NCBI RefSeq assembly: GCF_020515695.1
Contig: NZ_JAIWJA010000003.1
Span: 620,001 to 684,000, forward strand
DNA length: 64,000 nt
Origin: Pseudomonas sp. MWU16-30317
Lineage (GTDB): Bacteria; Pseudomonadota; Gammaproteobacteria; Pseudomonadales; Pseudomonadaceae
Direction: 5' to 3'
Position numbers and translations under genes: made by a program. Shown in pieces: positions 20,405 through 29,094 of the stretch. Position 1 is the first letter of the stretch, and each line of letters begins with the position of its first letter. The notes beneath the pieces are model-generated. The model saw only the letters and a program-made list of their open reading frames with translations. It searched no databases and was not told the origin of the DNA.

Positions 20405-23098
20405 TCAGGCCGCTGGTCCGCGAGGGTAGCGTTTGAGGGCCTGGACGAGCTGGCTGCCGGGAATCGGCCGGTCGAACAGATAGCCCTGGCCGACATCGCA
20501 GCGGTGGCGGCGCAGGAACGCCAGCTGTTCGGCGGTCTCGATACCTTCGGCCACGACCTTGAGCTTGAGGTTGTGGGCCATTGCGATCACCGCCGAGGTG
20601 ATTTCCATGTCGTCCTGGTTGGCCGGGATTTCATGGATGAAGCTGCGATCGATCTTGATGATGTCGATCGGGAATTTTTTCAGGTAGCTGAGCGACGAGT
20701 AACCGGTCCCGAAGTCGTCCATGGCCAGGGTCAGGCCCAGGCTTTTCAGCTCGGCGAGCTGCAGGCGGGTCTCTTCTGTGGCTTCGAGCAGCAGGCCCTC
20801 GGTCAGTTCGAGCTCCAGCAGGTGCGGGGGCAGGGCCTCTTCTTCAAGGATATGGCGGATCGACGACACCAGGTCGGGATCGGAGAACTGCTTGGGTGAC
20901 AGGTTGATCGCCACCTGCAGGGAGCCGATACCATTGGCGGTCAGTTCCTTGCTCATGCGGCACGCCTGGCGTGCGACCCATTTGCCGATCGGGATGATCA
21001 GGCCGGTTTCTTCCGCCACGCTGATGAATTGATCCGGGCGGATCATGCCGCGTTCCGGATGGTTCCAGCGCAGCAACGCTTCGAGGCCGAGCAGGCGGCC
21101 GCTGCGCAGGCACAGCTTGGGCTGGTAGAACACCTCGAGCTCGTTCTGGGTCAGGGCGCGGCGCAGGTTGTTCTCGACGAACAGTTTGTAGCTGGCCTCG
21201 GCGTTCAGCGCCTCGGTGAACACTTGCACTTGGTGCTTGCCGTTGGCCTTGGCCTTGTGCAGCGCCAGGCCGGCGTTCTTCATCAGCGTTTGTGGGTCGC
21301 GGCCATGCAGCGGCGCGCAGGCGAAGCCTACCGAGGCAGTGACGTTGATCAATTGATTGTCGACGAACATCGGCTTGTCGAGGGTGCGCAACACCTGCTG
21401 GGCGATCAATTGCCCGGCCTCGGGATCGACATCGTCAAGCAGCACCGCGAATTCGTTACTGGCAAAGCGCGCCAGGCTGCCGCTGCTGCTCAGGCTGTTG
21501 CGCAGGCGCCGCGCCAGGCTGATCAACAATTTGTCGCCGGTCTGGTGGCCGAGGCTGTCGTTGATCCGCTTGAAGTTGTCGATGTCCACCAGCATCAGGC
21601 TGACCGGGGCTTCGCTGTTGCGGGCGAAGCGTTCGTCGAGGCTGCGAATGAATGCCGGGCGGTTGCCCAGGTTGGTCAGGTTGTCCGTATACGCCAGGCG
21701 TTCGATGCGCTGCTGGGCGAGCTTGCTTTGGGTGATGTCTTCATAGATGCCGATGTAGTGCGTTAGCTCGCGCTGGTCGTTGTAGACCTTGGAGATCGAC
21801 AGCTGCCCCCAGTAGGGTTCAAGGTTTTTGCGGCGGCTCTTGAATTCGCCCTGCCAGCTGTTGCTGCTGACCAGGGCCGAGGGCGCGTCGAACAGCAGTT
21901 CGCTGAGGTTTTCCAGCGCGGGCAGTTCCGCCAGCCGGTGGCCGTGGACTTCATCGGGGCTGTACTGGGTGATGGCGGTGAAGCTGGGGTTGACGTATTC
22001 CACCACGCCTTCGCAATTGACCAGCAAAAACGCATTGGCGCTCTGCTCGACGGCGCGCTGAAACAGGTGCAGGGCGCTGGTGGCGGCGCGGCGATTCTGG
22101 TTGTTGATGACTTGGGCGACCTGGTCGGCCAGCTCGCCGGCGAAGGTGATTTCGTCCGCCTGCCAGGCCCGGGGCTTGCCTCGTTGCTGCAGGCAGAGCA
22201 CGCCGACCACCTGGCCATCGACGCGGATACCGGCGTCCAGCACCGCATGGATATCACGGGCGCGCAGCCACTCTGCCATCTCCGACAGGCGCGGATCGGC
22301 CACGGCGTCGTGGGCATCGATGGCGCGGCTGGTATGCAGGGCGTCGAGGTAGTTTGGATAGGCAGAGGTGTCGATGGCCGCTTCGGTGTGATGCACCTGC
22401 GTGTAGGCATCGTAGGAGATCAGGGGCTCCAGGCTGTTGCCCTCAAGCATCCACAGGCTGGCAAACTCGACTTCGTAGATCTCGCAGGCACTGCGGGTGA
22501 TCAGCTCGGCGGCTTCAAGCAGCGGGTTGTGCGCGGTGTAGCGCTGGCGTGCGAGGCTGAGGATCAGCTCTTGCTGCGCGCGCACGCGATCCAGATGCTG
22601 CAATTGCTCAAGCTGGGCCTGCTGGTTGAGCTCCAAAGCGACCTGCAGCCGGCTGTTCTGGTTTTCCAGTTCCGCAGCCGAACCTTCCAGCAAGGGCTCG
22701 GTGATGTCGTCCACCGCCAGCAGATAGCCGCGCAGCAGTTGGCGATTGTGCTGTTTGTAGGGTTCGCCCAGTTCCAGCAATTGCAGGGGGCCTTGAGCGG
22801 TGTGCAGGGTATAGCGAATGAGGTAGTTGGACTGAGTGGCCAGTTGCTGCTGAATGACATCGTGCAGCTCGTAACGCGCCTCGGGCTCCATCAGGCTCGC
22901 ATACGGCGAGCCGATCAACGCGCACAGCTCTGCCGCCGGGATACCGAAGGGGCGTTCGCAGTTGGGGTCGAGATAAAGCAGGGCCCAGCTCGCCTCGTTC
23001 AGCCGTTCGAAGCGCAGCATGCCAAGGCGCGAGGGCACCGGCAGTTGCGTCACGACCTCGGCCACCATTCGGCTGGCGGCATCGGGTTGGCTTTTCAT
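20405..23098 (-). CDS. dipA: Cyclic-di-GMP phosphodiesterase DipA (PAS-GAF-PAS-GGDEF*-EAL)
   Basis: 897 residues with no membrane segment. Order: N-terminal PAS (~25-135), short coiled coil (~140-180), GAF (~185-335), PAS (~345-460), GGDEF (~470-630) and EAL (~645-890). The GGDEF signature is degenerate (ASNEF at 546-550), so no cyclase activity is expected. The EAL signature is intact (EALLRW at 673-678), as are the metal-binding NLSPKQFSD, DDFGTGYSSLSYL and KIDRSF blocks, so it should degrade c-di-GMP. The P. aeruginosa orthologue DipA acts in biofilm dispersal and lies in the same msrA-dipA-aceF context. Sensory domains imply control by an unknown signal. Confidence 0.9.
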   Translation of the reverse strand: MKSQPDAASRMVAEVVTQLPVPSRLGMLRFERLNEASWALLYLDPNCERPFGIPAAELCALIGSPYASLMEPEARYELHDVIQQQLATQSNYLIRYTLHTAQGPLQLLELGEPYKQHNRQLLRGYLLAVDDITEPLLEGSAAELENQNSRLQVALELNQQAQLEQLQHLDRVRAQQELILSLARQRYTAHNPLLEAAELITRSACEIYEVEFASLWMLEGNSLEPLISYDAYTQVHHTEAAIDTSAYPNYLDALHTSRAIDAHDAVADPRLSEMAEWLRARDIHAVLDAGIRVDGQVVGVLCLQQRGKPRAWQADEITFAGELADQVAQVINNQNRRAATSALHLFQRAVEQSANAFLLVNCEGVVEYVNPSFTAITQYSPDEVHGHRLAELPALENLSELLFDAPSALVSSNSWQGEFKSRRKNLEPYWGQLSISKVYNDQRELTHYIGIYEDITQSKLAQQRIERLAYTDNLTNLGNRPAFIRSLDERFARNSEAPVSLMLVDIDNFKRINDSLGHQTGDKLLISLARRLRNSLSSSGSLARFASNEFAVLLDDVDPEAGQLIAQQVLRTLDKPMFVDNQLINVTASVGFACAPLHGRDPQTLMKNAGLALHKAKANGKHQVQVFTEALNAEASYKLFVENNLRRALTQNELEVFYQPKLCLRSGRLLGLEALLRWNHPERGMIRPDQFISVAEETGLIIPIGKWVARQACRMSKELTANGIGSLQVAINLSPKQFSDPDLVSSIRHILEEEALPPHLLELELTEGLLLEATEETRLQLAELKSLGLTLAMDDFGTGYSSLSYLKKFPIDIIKIDRSFIHEIPANQDDMEITSAVIAMAHNLKLKVVAEGIETAEQLAFLRRHRCDVGQGYLFDRPIPGSQLVQALKRYPRGPAA

Positions 23099-23421
23099 GG
23101 AGAGCTCACTTCAAGAGTTCAATCGCACGCGACCGGCAGGCCCGTGTTCTAGTGCGTCCAACAAGATTGCATGATGCGGCTCAGGCTGACAAGGGACGCA
23201 ATGGCTCTGTGCCTTCATCCTATCGGCAGTAAAGCATTTTTCTTCAGCGGGGACTGTTTAAAAAACGATAAGAGGTTGGATATTTTCGTATGTGAACGGT
23301 TTCATCTGCGTCGAAGATCAGTTTCCTGGCTTGCACGCTCGGTGCTCTGGGGCGGTGGCGGGGGCGTGCGATGCGCTAGGGCTGCGGCGGTTAGGCTGGT
23401 CGGGGGGATGGGATCGGGGTG

Positions 23422-23647
23422 GTTCTGCTTTCGAGCCGGCCTTGGGGTCGCGGCCCCCGCCATTGGCCCTTCGCTTTGGCTCAGGGTGCCCGCGCTTCGA
23501 CGCACTGACGAGGGGCACGCCCCGATGGGCCTTCCATGGCCCAACGGGGCTTAGCCGGCATCCATGCCGGCTATCCCCTCGCCAGTGCGTCGAAGCGCGG
23601 CCTGCTGGAAGGGGGCCGCGACCCCAAGGCCGGCTCGAAAGCAGAAC
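23422..23647 (+). repeat. Multi-branched palindromic element, copy A
   Basis: A 226-bp nested palindrome. P1: perfect 37-bp arms 23422-23458 / 23611-23647. P2: 25-bp arms 23491-23515 / 23575-23599 with one mismatch. P3: 23519-23531 / 23538-23550 with one mismatch. P4: GCCGGCAT 23554-23561 / ATGCCGGC 23564-23571. The unpaired 23459-23490 segment and gcctgctggaa (23600-23610) recur in copy B. No convincing protein is encoded: open frames exist on both strands but follow the palindrome. The preceding 23099-23421 shows nothing I recognise. Confidence 0.85.
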
Positions 23648-23697
23648 AGTGATATTTGTGGTGTCTGCTCTTTCATGACATCGCTCAAATTTCGGCT

Positions 23698-23914
23698 GGT
23701 GCTTTGCTGCGGGCCTGTGCGGCCGCCCCTCCAGCAGGCCGCGTGGAGGCGCCTGAAGAGGTGGACACCCGACAGGATGTCGGGTGAGCCGTATTGGGCC
23801 ATGGATGGCCCGTATGCGGCGTGCCACCTCTTCAGGTGCCGGAGCGCGGGTACCCTGAGCCTAGGCGAAGGGCCAATGGGCAGGGCGAGCCGCACAGGCC
23901 CGCAGCAAAGGACC
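23698..23914 (-). repeat. Multi-branched palindromic element, copy B (inverted relative to A)
   Basis: A 217-bp element with the same architecture in reverse orientation. P1: 26-bp arms 23698-23723 / 23889-23914 (one mismatch). P2: 17-bp arms 23748-23764 / 23824-23840 (one mismatch). P4: ACCCGAC 23767-23773 / GTCGGGT 23779-23785. P3: around 23788-23800 / 23807-23820. Single-stranded segments match copy A closely (CATTGGCCCTTCGC, GGCTCAGGGT, GCGGCCTGCTGGA when read on the minus strand), while the P1 and P2 stem sequences are different but still paired. Confidence 0.85.
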
Positions 23915-23931
23915 ACACCCCAATCTCCAAT

Positions 23932-23990
23932 CCAACCCAACCCAACCCAACCCAACCCAACCCAACCCAACCCAACCCAACCCAACCCAA
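23932..23990. repeat. Pentanucleotide tandem repeat (CCAAC)~12, telomere-like G-tract on the minus strand
   Basis: 59 bp of uninterrupted CCAAC units, about 11.8 copies. On the minus strand this is GGGTT repeated, i.e. regularly spaced G3 runs with TT loops, a strong G-quadruplex pattern. It lies immediately beyond the aceEF terminator. No gene spans it convincingly; the Pro-Asn-Pro-Thr-Gln peptides it would encode are a by-product of the repeat. Confidence 0.95.
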
Positions 23991-23997
23991 AAAAGCC

Positions 23998-24026
23998 AAA
24001 AAAAAGCCCCGCCACAAAGGACGGGG
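23998..24026 (-). terminator. Rho-independent terminator of aceEF
   Basis: On the minus strand CCCCG pairs with CGGGG around a 10-nt loop and is followed by C and eight T's, about 70 bp past the aceF stop. The G-rich pentanucleotide repeat begins 7 bp beyond the T-run. Confidence 0.8.
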
Positions 24027-24093
24027 TTGAGGCTCCGAGCGTGGCAGCTCGAAAATCGATCGCCCCCGATTGGCAGGGGCGATGTGCAGCGAG

Positions 24094-26055
24094 TTACAGC
24101 AGGATCGTACGAATATCACCCAGCAGATCGCTCAGGCGCTTGGTGAATCGCGCTGCGGCGGCGCCGTTGATCACACGGTGATCGTAGGACAACGACAGAG
24201 GCAGCATCAGCTTCGGCTGGAAGGCTTTACCGTCCCAGACCGGCTGGATGGTGGCCTTGGACACGCCGAGGATCGCCACTTCAGGTGCGTTGACGATCGG
24301 CGTGAAGCCGGTGCCGCCAATGTGCCCGAGGCTGGAGATGGTGAAGCAGGCGCCTTGCATGTCGTCCGAAGAGAGCTTTTTGGTCCGCGCTTTTTCAGCC
24401 AGGGCCGCCGCTTCGCCAGCCAGTTGCAGCAGGCTCTTCTGATCGACGTTCTTGATCACGGGTACCAGCAAGCCATCCGGGGTGTCTACGGCGAAACCGA
24501 CGTTGACGTATTTCTTGCGGATGATCGCTTTGCCGCTCGGTGCCAGCGAACTGTTGAAGTCCGGCAGTTCCTTGAGCAGGTGGGCGCAAGCCTTGAGCAG
24601 CAGCGGCAGCACGGTCAGCTTGACGCCGGCCTTTTCGGCTACCGCTTTTTGCGCGACGCGGAAGGCTTCGAGCTCGGTGATGTCAGCCTGGTCGAACTGC
24701 GTCACGTGCGGCACGTTGAGCCAGCTGCGGTGCAGGTTGGCAGCGCCGACCTGCATCAGGCGAGTCATCGGTACTTCTTCGATTTCGCCAAAACGGCTGA
24801 AGTCGACGGTCGGAATCGGCGGGATGCCGGCGCCACCGGTAGCGCCAGCAGCTGCAGCGGCCGGCGCTTCCTTGGCCTTCTGCATCATTGTCTTGACGTA
24901 CGCCTGCACGTCTTCCTTGAGGATGCGACCGTGTGGGCCGGAGGCACCGACGGCGCTCAGCTCGACGCCGAACTCGCGCGCCAACTGGCGTACGGCTGGG
25001 CCGGCGTGAACCTTGGCTCCCGACGCAGCAGCCGGGGCCGCAGCAGGTGCAGTAGGCGCAGCGGCAGGCTTGGCGGTTTCAGCGGCGGGCGCGGCCGCAG
25101 CCGGTGCAGCGGCTTGCGCCGGAGCGGCAGCCGGCGCAGCGCCGGCCACTTTCAGCTTGAGAATCAGGTCGCCGGTACCGACTTCGTCGTCCAGCTTGAC
25201 GCTGATGCTTTCGACCACGCCGGCAGCAGGGGATGGAATCTCCATGCTGGCCTTGTCCGATTCCAGAGTGATCAGCGATTGATCAACCTCGACGCTGTCG
25301 CCGACCTTGATCGATAGCTCGATGATCTTGGCTTTGCCTGACGAACCGATATCTGGGACATGGATGTCCTGGACGCTGGCAGCAGCAGGGGCAGCGGCCT
25401 GAGCAGGCGCGGCGGCAGGCGCTGCAGCAGCTGCGGCAGGTGCTTCAGCCTTGGCAGGCGCAGCAGCCGGTGCAGCACCGGCCACCTTCAATACCAGGAT
25501 CAGGTCGCCAGTGCCGACTTCGTCGCTGAGCTTGACGCTGATGCTCTCGACCACACCGGCAGCAGGGGATGGAATCTCCATGCTGGCCTTGTCTGACTCG
25601 AGGGTGATCAAGGATTGATCAGCTTCGACGGTATCGCCGACCTTGACCGAAATCTCGATGATCTGTGCCTTGCCCGACGAACCGATGTCCGGCACGTGGA
25701 TGTCCTGGCTCGATGCCGCGGCAGCCGACGCCGGAGCGCTGGCGGCAGGGGCGGGCGCAGCGGCAGGCGCTTCGGCCTTGGCAGCGGGTGCAGGGGCGGC
25801 GGCCGCAGGGGCTTGCGCAGCGCCTTCGACTTCCAGCTCCAGGACTTCGTCGCCTTCTTTCAGGCGATCGCCCAGCTTGACCTTGAGGCTCTTGACGACG
25901 CCGGCCTTGGGGGCCGGAATCTCCATGCTGGCTTTGTCCGACTCGAGGGTCAGCAGGCTCTGGTCGGCTTCGATGCGATCACCGACCTTGACCAGCAGTT
26001 CGATGACTTCACCTTCACCGCTGCCGATGTCGGGTACGCGAATGACTTCACTCAC
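24094..26055 (-). CDS. aceF: Pyruvate dehydrogenase E2, dihydrolipoyl acetyltransferase with three lipoyl domains
   Basis: 653 residues. Three N-terminal lipoyl domains (about 2-78, 116-193, 228-305), each with the ESDKASMEIP lipoylation site (Lys 41, 156, 268), are joined by Ala/Pro linkers. A peripheral-subunit binding domain follows at ~349-387 (AVRQLAREFGVELS), then the catalytic acetyltransferase ending near SYDHRVINGA (~625). Transfers acetyl from lipoate to CoA as the core of the PDH complex. Two lipoyl domains are what I recall for P. aeruginosa AceF; here domains 2 and 3 are almost identical. It starts 11 bp after aceE, same operon. Confidence 0.96.
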   Translation of the reverse strand: MSEVIRVPDIGSGEGEVIELLVKVGDRIEADQSLLTLESDKASMEIPAPKAGVVKSLKVKLGDRLKEGDEVLELEVEGAAQAPAAAAPAPAAKAEAPAAAPAPAASAPASAAAASSQDIHVPDIGSSGKAQIIEISVKVGDTVEADQSLITLESDKASMEIPSPAAGVVESISVKLSDEVGTGDLILVLKVAGAAPAAAPAKAEAPAAAAAAPAAAPAQAAAPAAASVQDIHVPDIGSSGKAKIIELSIKVGDSVEVDQSLITLESDKASMEIPSPAAGVVESISVKLDDEVGTGDLILKLKVAGAAPAAAPAQAAAPAAAAPAAETAKPAAAPTAPAAAPAAASGAKVHAGPAVRQLAREFGVELSAVGASGPHGRILKEDVQAYVKTMMQKAKEAPAAAAAGATGGAGIPPIPTVDFSRFGEIEEVPMTRLMQVGAANLHRSWLNVPHVTQFDQADITELEAFRVAQKAVAEKAGVKLTVLPLLLKACAHLLKELPDFNSSLAPSGKAIIRKKYVNVGFAVDTPDGLLVPVIKNVDQKSLLQLAGEAAALAEKARTKKLSSDDMQGACFTISSLGHIGGTGFTPIVNAPEVAILGVSKATIQPVWDGKAFQPKLMLPLSLSYDHRVINGAAAARFTKRLSDLLGDIRTILL

Positions 26056-26066
26056 GGTGTTTCTCC

Positions 26067-28712
26067 TCAGCAGTCCAGTGGGTTGCGTTTTTCAGGGTCG
26101 ATACCGAATTTGACGATGGCCTCGGCCACCACCTTCGGTTCGATTTCACCCCGATCAGCCAAGGCTTCCAGCGCGGCCAGCACGACGAAGTGGCGGTCGA
26201 CTTCGAAGAAGTGACGCAGCTTCTTGCGGCTGTCGCTACGGCCGAAGCCGTCGGTGCCCAGAACCTTGAATTCCTTGGAAGGAACCCACTGACGGATCTG
26301 CTCGGCGAACAGCTTCATGTAGTCGGTAGAGGCCACGACGGGACCCTTGCGACCGGTCAGGCACTGTTCGACGTAAGTCTGCGCTGGCTTCTGGCCAGGG
26401 TGCAGGCGGTTGCTGCGCTCCACGGCAAGGCCGTCACGACGCAGTTCGTTGAAGCTGGTGACGCTCCACACATCGGCGCCGACGTTGAACTGCTCGCGCA
26501 GGATCTTCGCCGCTTCACGCACTTCGCGCAGGATGGTGCCGGAACCCAGCAGCTGCACGTGATGGGCTGCTTCCTTGGTGTCTTCTTCGAGCAGGTACAT
26601 GCCCTTGATGATGCCTTCCTCGACACCGGCCGGCATGGCGGGCTGCTGGTAGGACTCGTTCATCACGGTGATGTAGTAGAAGACGTCCTGTTGCTCTTCG
26701 GTCATCTTCTTCATGCCGTCCTGGATGATCACCGCCAGCTCGTAGCCGTAGGTTGGATCGAAGGTGCGGCAGTTCGGGATGGTGCCCGCCAGGATGTGGC
26801 TGTGGCCGTCTTCGTGTTGCAGGCCTTCACCGTTGAGCGTGGTGCGCCCGGCGGTGCCGCCGATCAGGAAGCCGCGGGTGCGGCTGTCGCCGGCAGCCCA
26901 GGCCAGGTCGCCGATACGCTGGAAGCCGAACATCGAATAGAAGATGTAGAACGGCAGCATCGGCTGGTTGTGGCTCGAGTACGAAGTACCGGCAGCGATG
27001 AACGAGCTCATGGCGCCCGCTTCGTTGATGCCTTCTTCGAGGATCTGGCCCTTTTTGTCTTCCTTGTAGAACATCACCTGATCTTTATCGACGGGCTCGT
27101 AGAGCTGGCCGACCGAGGAGTAGATGCCCAACTGGCGGAACATGCCTTCCATGCCGAAGGTACGGGCTTCGTCCGGGATGATCGGGACGATGCGCGGGCC
27201 GATTTCCTTGTCCTTGACCAGCTGGGCGAGGATCCGCACGAAGGCCATGGTGGTGGAAATCTCACGGTCGCCCGAGCCATCCAGGATCGACTTGAGGGTA
27301 TCGAGCGGCGGGGTCGGAATATTGAAGCTCTGCGCGCGGCGCTGTGGCACGAAACCGCCCAGTGCGGCGCGGCGCTCGCTCAGGTAGCGGGCCTCGGCAC
27401 TGCCTTCTTCAGGTTTGAAGAATGGCAGGTCGGCCAGTTGTTCGTCCTTGACCGGGATGTCGAAACGGTCGCGGAACAACTTCAAGCTGTCGACATCGAC
27501 CTTCTTGGTGTTGTGCGCGGTGTTTTTCGCTTCGCCGGCACCGGTGCCATAACCTTTGATGGTCTTGGCCAGGATGACGGTGGGTTGTTCTTTGTGGTTG
27601 ACCGCTTCGTGGTAAGCCGCATAGACCTTGTACGGGTCGTGGCCGCCACGGTTGAGTTTCCAGATCTCGTCGTCGGACAGATCAGCAACCATCGCCTTGA
27701 GTTCTGGCGAGTTGAAGAAGTGTTCACGCACGAACGCGCCGTCTTTGGCTTTGTAGTTCTGGTACTCGCCGTCGATGACTTCGTCCATGCGACGTTGCAG
27801 GATGCCGTCGACGTCCTTGGCCAGCAGCGGGTCCCAGAAGCGGCCCCAGATGACTTTGGTCACGTTCCAGTGAGCGCCGCGGAACACGCCTTCGAGTTCC
27901 TGGATGATCTTGCCGTTGCCGCGAACCGGGCCGTCGAGGCGCTGCAGGTTGCAGTTGATGACGAAGATCAGGTTGTCGAGCTTCTCGCGGCCGGCCAGGG
28001 AGATGGCGCCCAGGGATTCCGGCTCGTCACACTCGCCGTCACCCAGGAAGCACCAGACCTTCTGCTTGCCCTCGGGGATGAAGCCGCGGGCCTCAAGGTA
28101 TTTCATGAAACGTGCCTGGTAGATCGCCTGGATCGGCCCCAGACCCATGGACACGGTCGGGAACTGCCAGAAATCAGGCATCAGCCAAGGATGCGGATAG
28201 GACGACAGGCCCTGACCGTCGACTTCCTGGCGGAAGTTGTTCATTTGCTCTTCGGTGATCCGGCCTTCCATGAACGCGCGGGCGTAGACGCCTGGCGAGG
28301 TGTGGCCTTGGTAGTAGATCAAGTCGCCGCCGTGCTCTTCGGTCGGCGCCTGGAAGAAGTAGTTGAAGCCAATGTCGTACAAGGTTGCGCTGGAAGCGAA
28401 GCTCGAGATGTGACCGCCCAGGTCAGAATCTTTCAGGTTCGTGCGCATAACCATGGCCATCGCGTTCCAGCGCACCAACGAGCGAATGCGGCGTTCCATG
28501 AACAGGTCGCCAGGCATGCGTGCTTCGTGGGTAACGGGGATCGTGTTGCGATACGGCGTGGTGATGGCGTAGGGGAGTTGGGAACCACTGCGGGTTGCCA
28601 GTTCGCCCATGCGGGTCATCAGGTAGTGAGCGCGGTCTTCGCCTTCTTTGTCGAGAACCGACTCCAGGGCGTCCAGCCATTCCTGGGTTTCGACGGGATC
28701 GAGGTCTTGCAT
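26067..28712 (-). CDS. aceE: Pyruvate dehydrogenase E1 component (homodimeric type)
   Basis: 881 residues, standard length for the single-chain E1. Decarboxylates pyruvate with thiamine diphosphate and acetylates E2 lipoate. The ThDP motif is visible as GDGECDEPESLGAISLAGREKLDNLIFVINCN; other family blocks are QGHTSPGVYARAF, RGGHDPYKVYAAYH, GTSYSSHNQPMLPFYIFYS and the C-terminal DGFGRSDSRKKLRHFFEVD. First gene of aceEF; its start is followed upstream by a 382-bp gap shared with divergent glnE. Confidence 0.97.
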   Translation of the reverse strand: MQDLDPVETQEWLDALESVLDKEGEDRAHYLMTRMGELATRSGSQLPYAITTPYRNTIPVTHEARMPGDLFMERRIRSLVRWNAMAMVMRTNLKDSDLGGHISSFASSATLYDIGFNYFFQAPTEEHGGDLIYYQGHTSPGVYARAFMEGRITEEQMNNFRQEVDGQGLSSYPHPWLMPDFWQFPTVSMGLGPIQAIYQARFMKYLEARGFIPEGKQKVWCFLGDGECDEPESLGAISLAGREKLDNLIFVINCNLQRLDGPVRGNGKIIQELEGVFRGAHWNVTKVIWGRFWDPLLAKDVDGILQRRMDEVIDGEYQNYKAKDGAFVREHFFNSPELKAMVADLSDDEIWKLNRGGHDPYKVYAAYHEAVNHKEQPTVILAKTIKGYGTGAGEAKNTAHNTKKVDVDSLKLFRDRFDIPVKDEQLADLPFFKPEEGSAEARYLSERRAALGGFVPQRRAQSFNIPTPPLDTLKSILDGSGDREISTTMAFVRILAQLVKDKEIGPRIVPIIPDEARTFGMEGMFRQLGIYSSVGQLYEPVDKDQVMFYKEDKKGQILEEGINEAGAMSSFIAAGTSYSSHNQPMLPFYIFYSMFGFQRIGDLAWAAGDSRTRGFLIGGTAGRTTLNGEGLQHEDGHSHILAGTIPNCRTFDPTYGYELAVIIQDGMKKMTEEQQDVFYYITVMNESYQQPAMPAGVEEGIIKGMYLLEEDTKEAAHHVQLLGSGTILREVREAAKILREQFNVGADVWSVTSFNELRRDGLAVERSNRLHPGQKPAQTYVEQCLTGRKGPVVASTDYMKLFAEQIRQWVPSKEFKVLGTDGFGRSDSRKKLRHFFEVDRHFVVLAALEALADRGEIEPKVVAEAIVKFGIDPEKRNPLDC

Positions 28713-28821
28713 GGCTTGCTCCAGGGCGGAAAGGCTTCCAGAATCGAAGCCTGAGTTTGCGACGGCCTTGTGGGCAGACGATATTGAATTCTTGGATGGC
28801 CGGTAGGGTTGGCCGGCGGCG

Positions 28822-28836
28822 TGTAGTTTTACTACA
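28822..28836. promoter_or_regulatory. Candidate GntR/FadR-subfamily operator upstream of aceE
   Basis: TGTAG-TTTTA-CTACA is a perfect inverted repeat containing TAGTTTTACTA, which fits the TNGTNNNACNA pattern of FadR-subfamily regulators such as PdhR of E. coli. It lies 110 bp upstream of the aceE ATG. The rest of the 28713-29094 gap contains another 7-bp inverted repeat (AAATAGC 28987-28993 / GCTATTT 29003-29009) nearer glnE and no gene. Confidence 0.45.
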
Positions 28837-29094
28837 AATTGATCTTCATTTCATGCTTTCGAGGTGAAGGTGCGGTAGCGGAACTACGGTGCGGCGACTT
28901 GTCGCCCCCTGCCGGGTTGTGAGAATAATCGATACGGCGACCAAAACATAAGCAATCAAGGGGCTGCGTTTGATGAAATCTGCCAAAAATAGCCAGGTTT
29001 CAGCTATTTGCAACTTTTGTTCGACAGTCTGGCCATCGCCCTCCGCTCAACTTGCCTCTCTTTCTGCCACCGCTACGACGATCTAGGATAGACC

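Noticed and set aside
23932..23990. Possible CRISPR array
   Set aside because: Units are 5 bp with no spacers; it is a simple tandem repeat.
23564..24181. Open frame encoding Pro-Asn-Pro-Thr-Gln repeats across the CCAAC tract
   Set aside because: The repeat peptide is a by-product of the pentanucleotide tract and the rest follows the palindromic elements; no ribosome site or signal.
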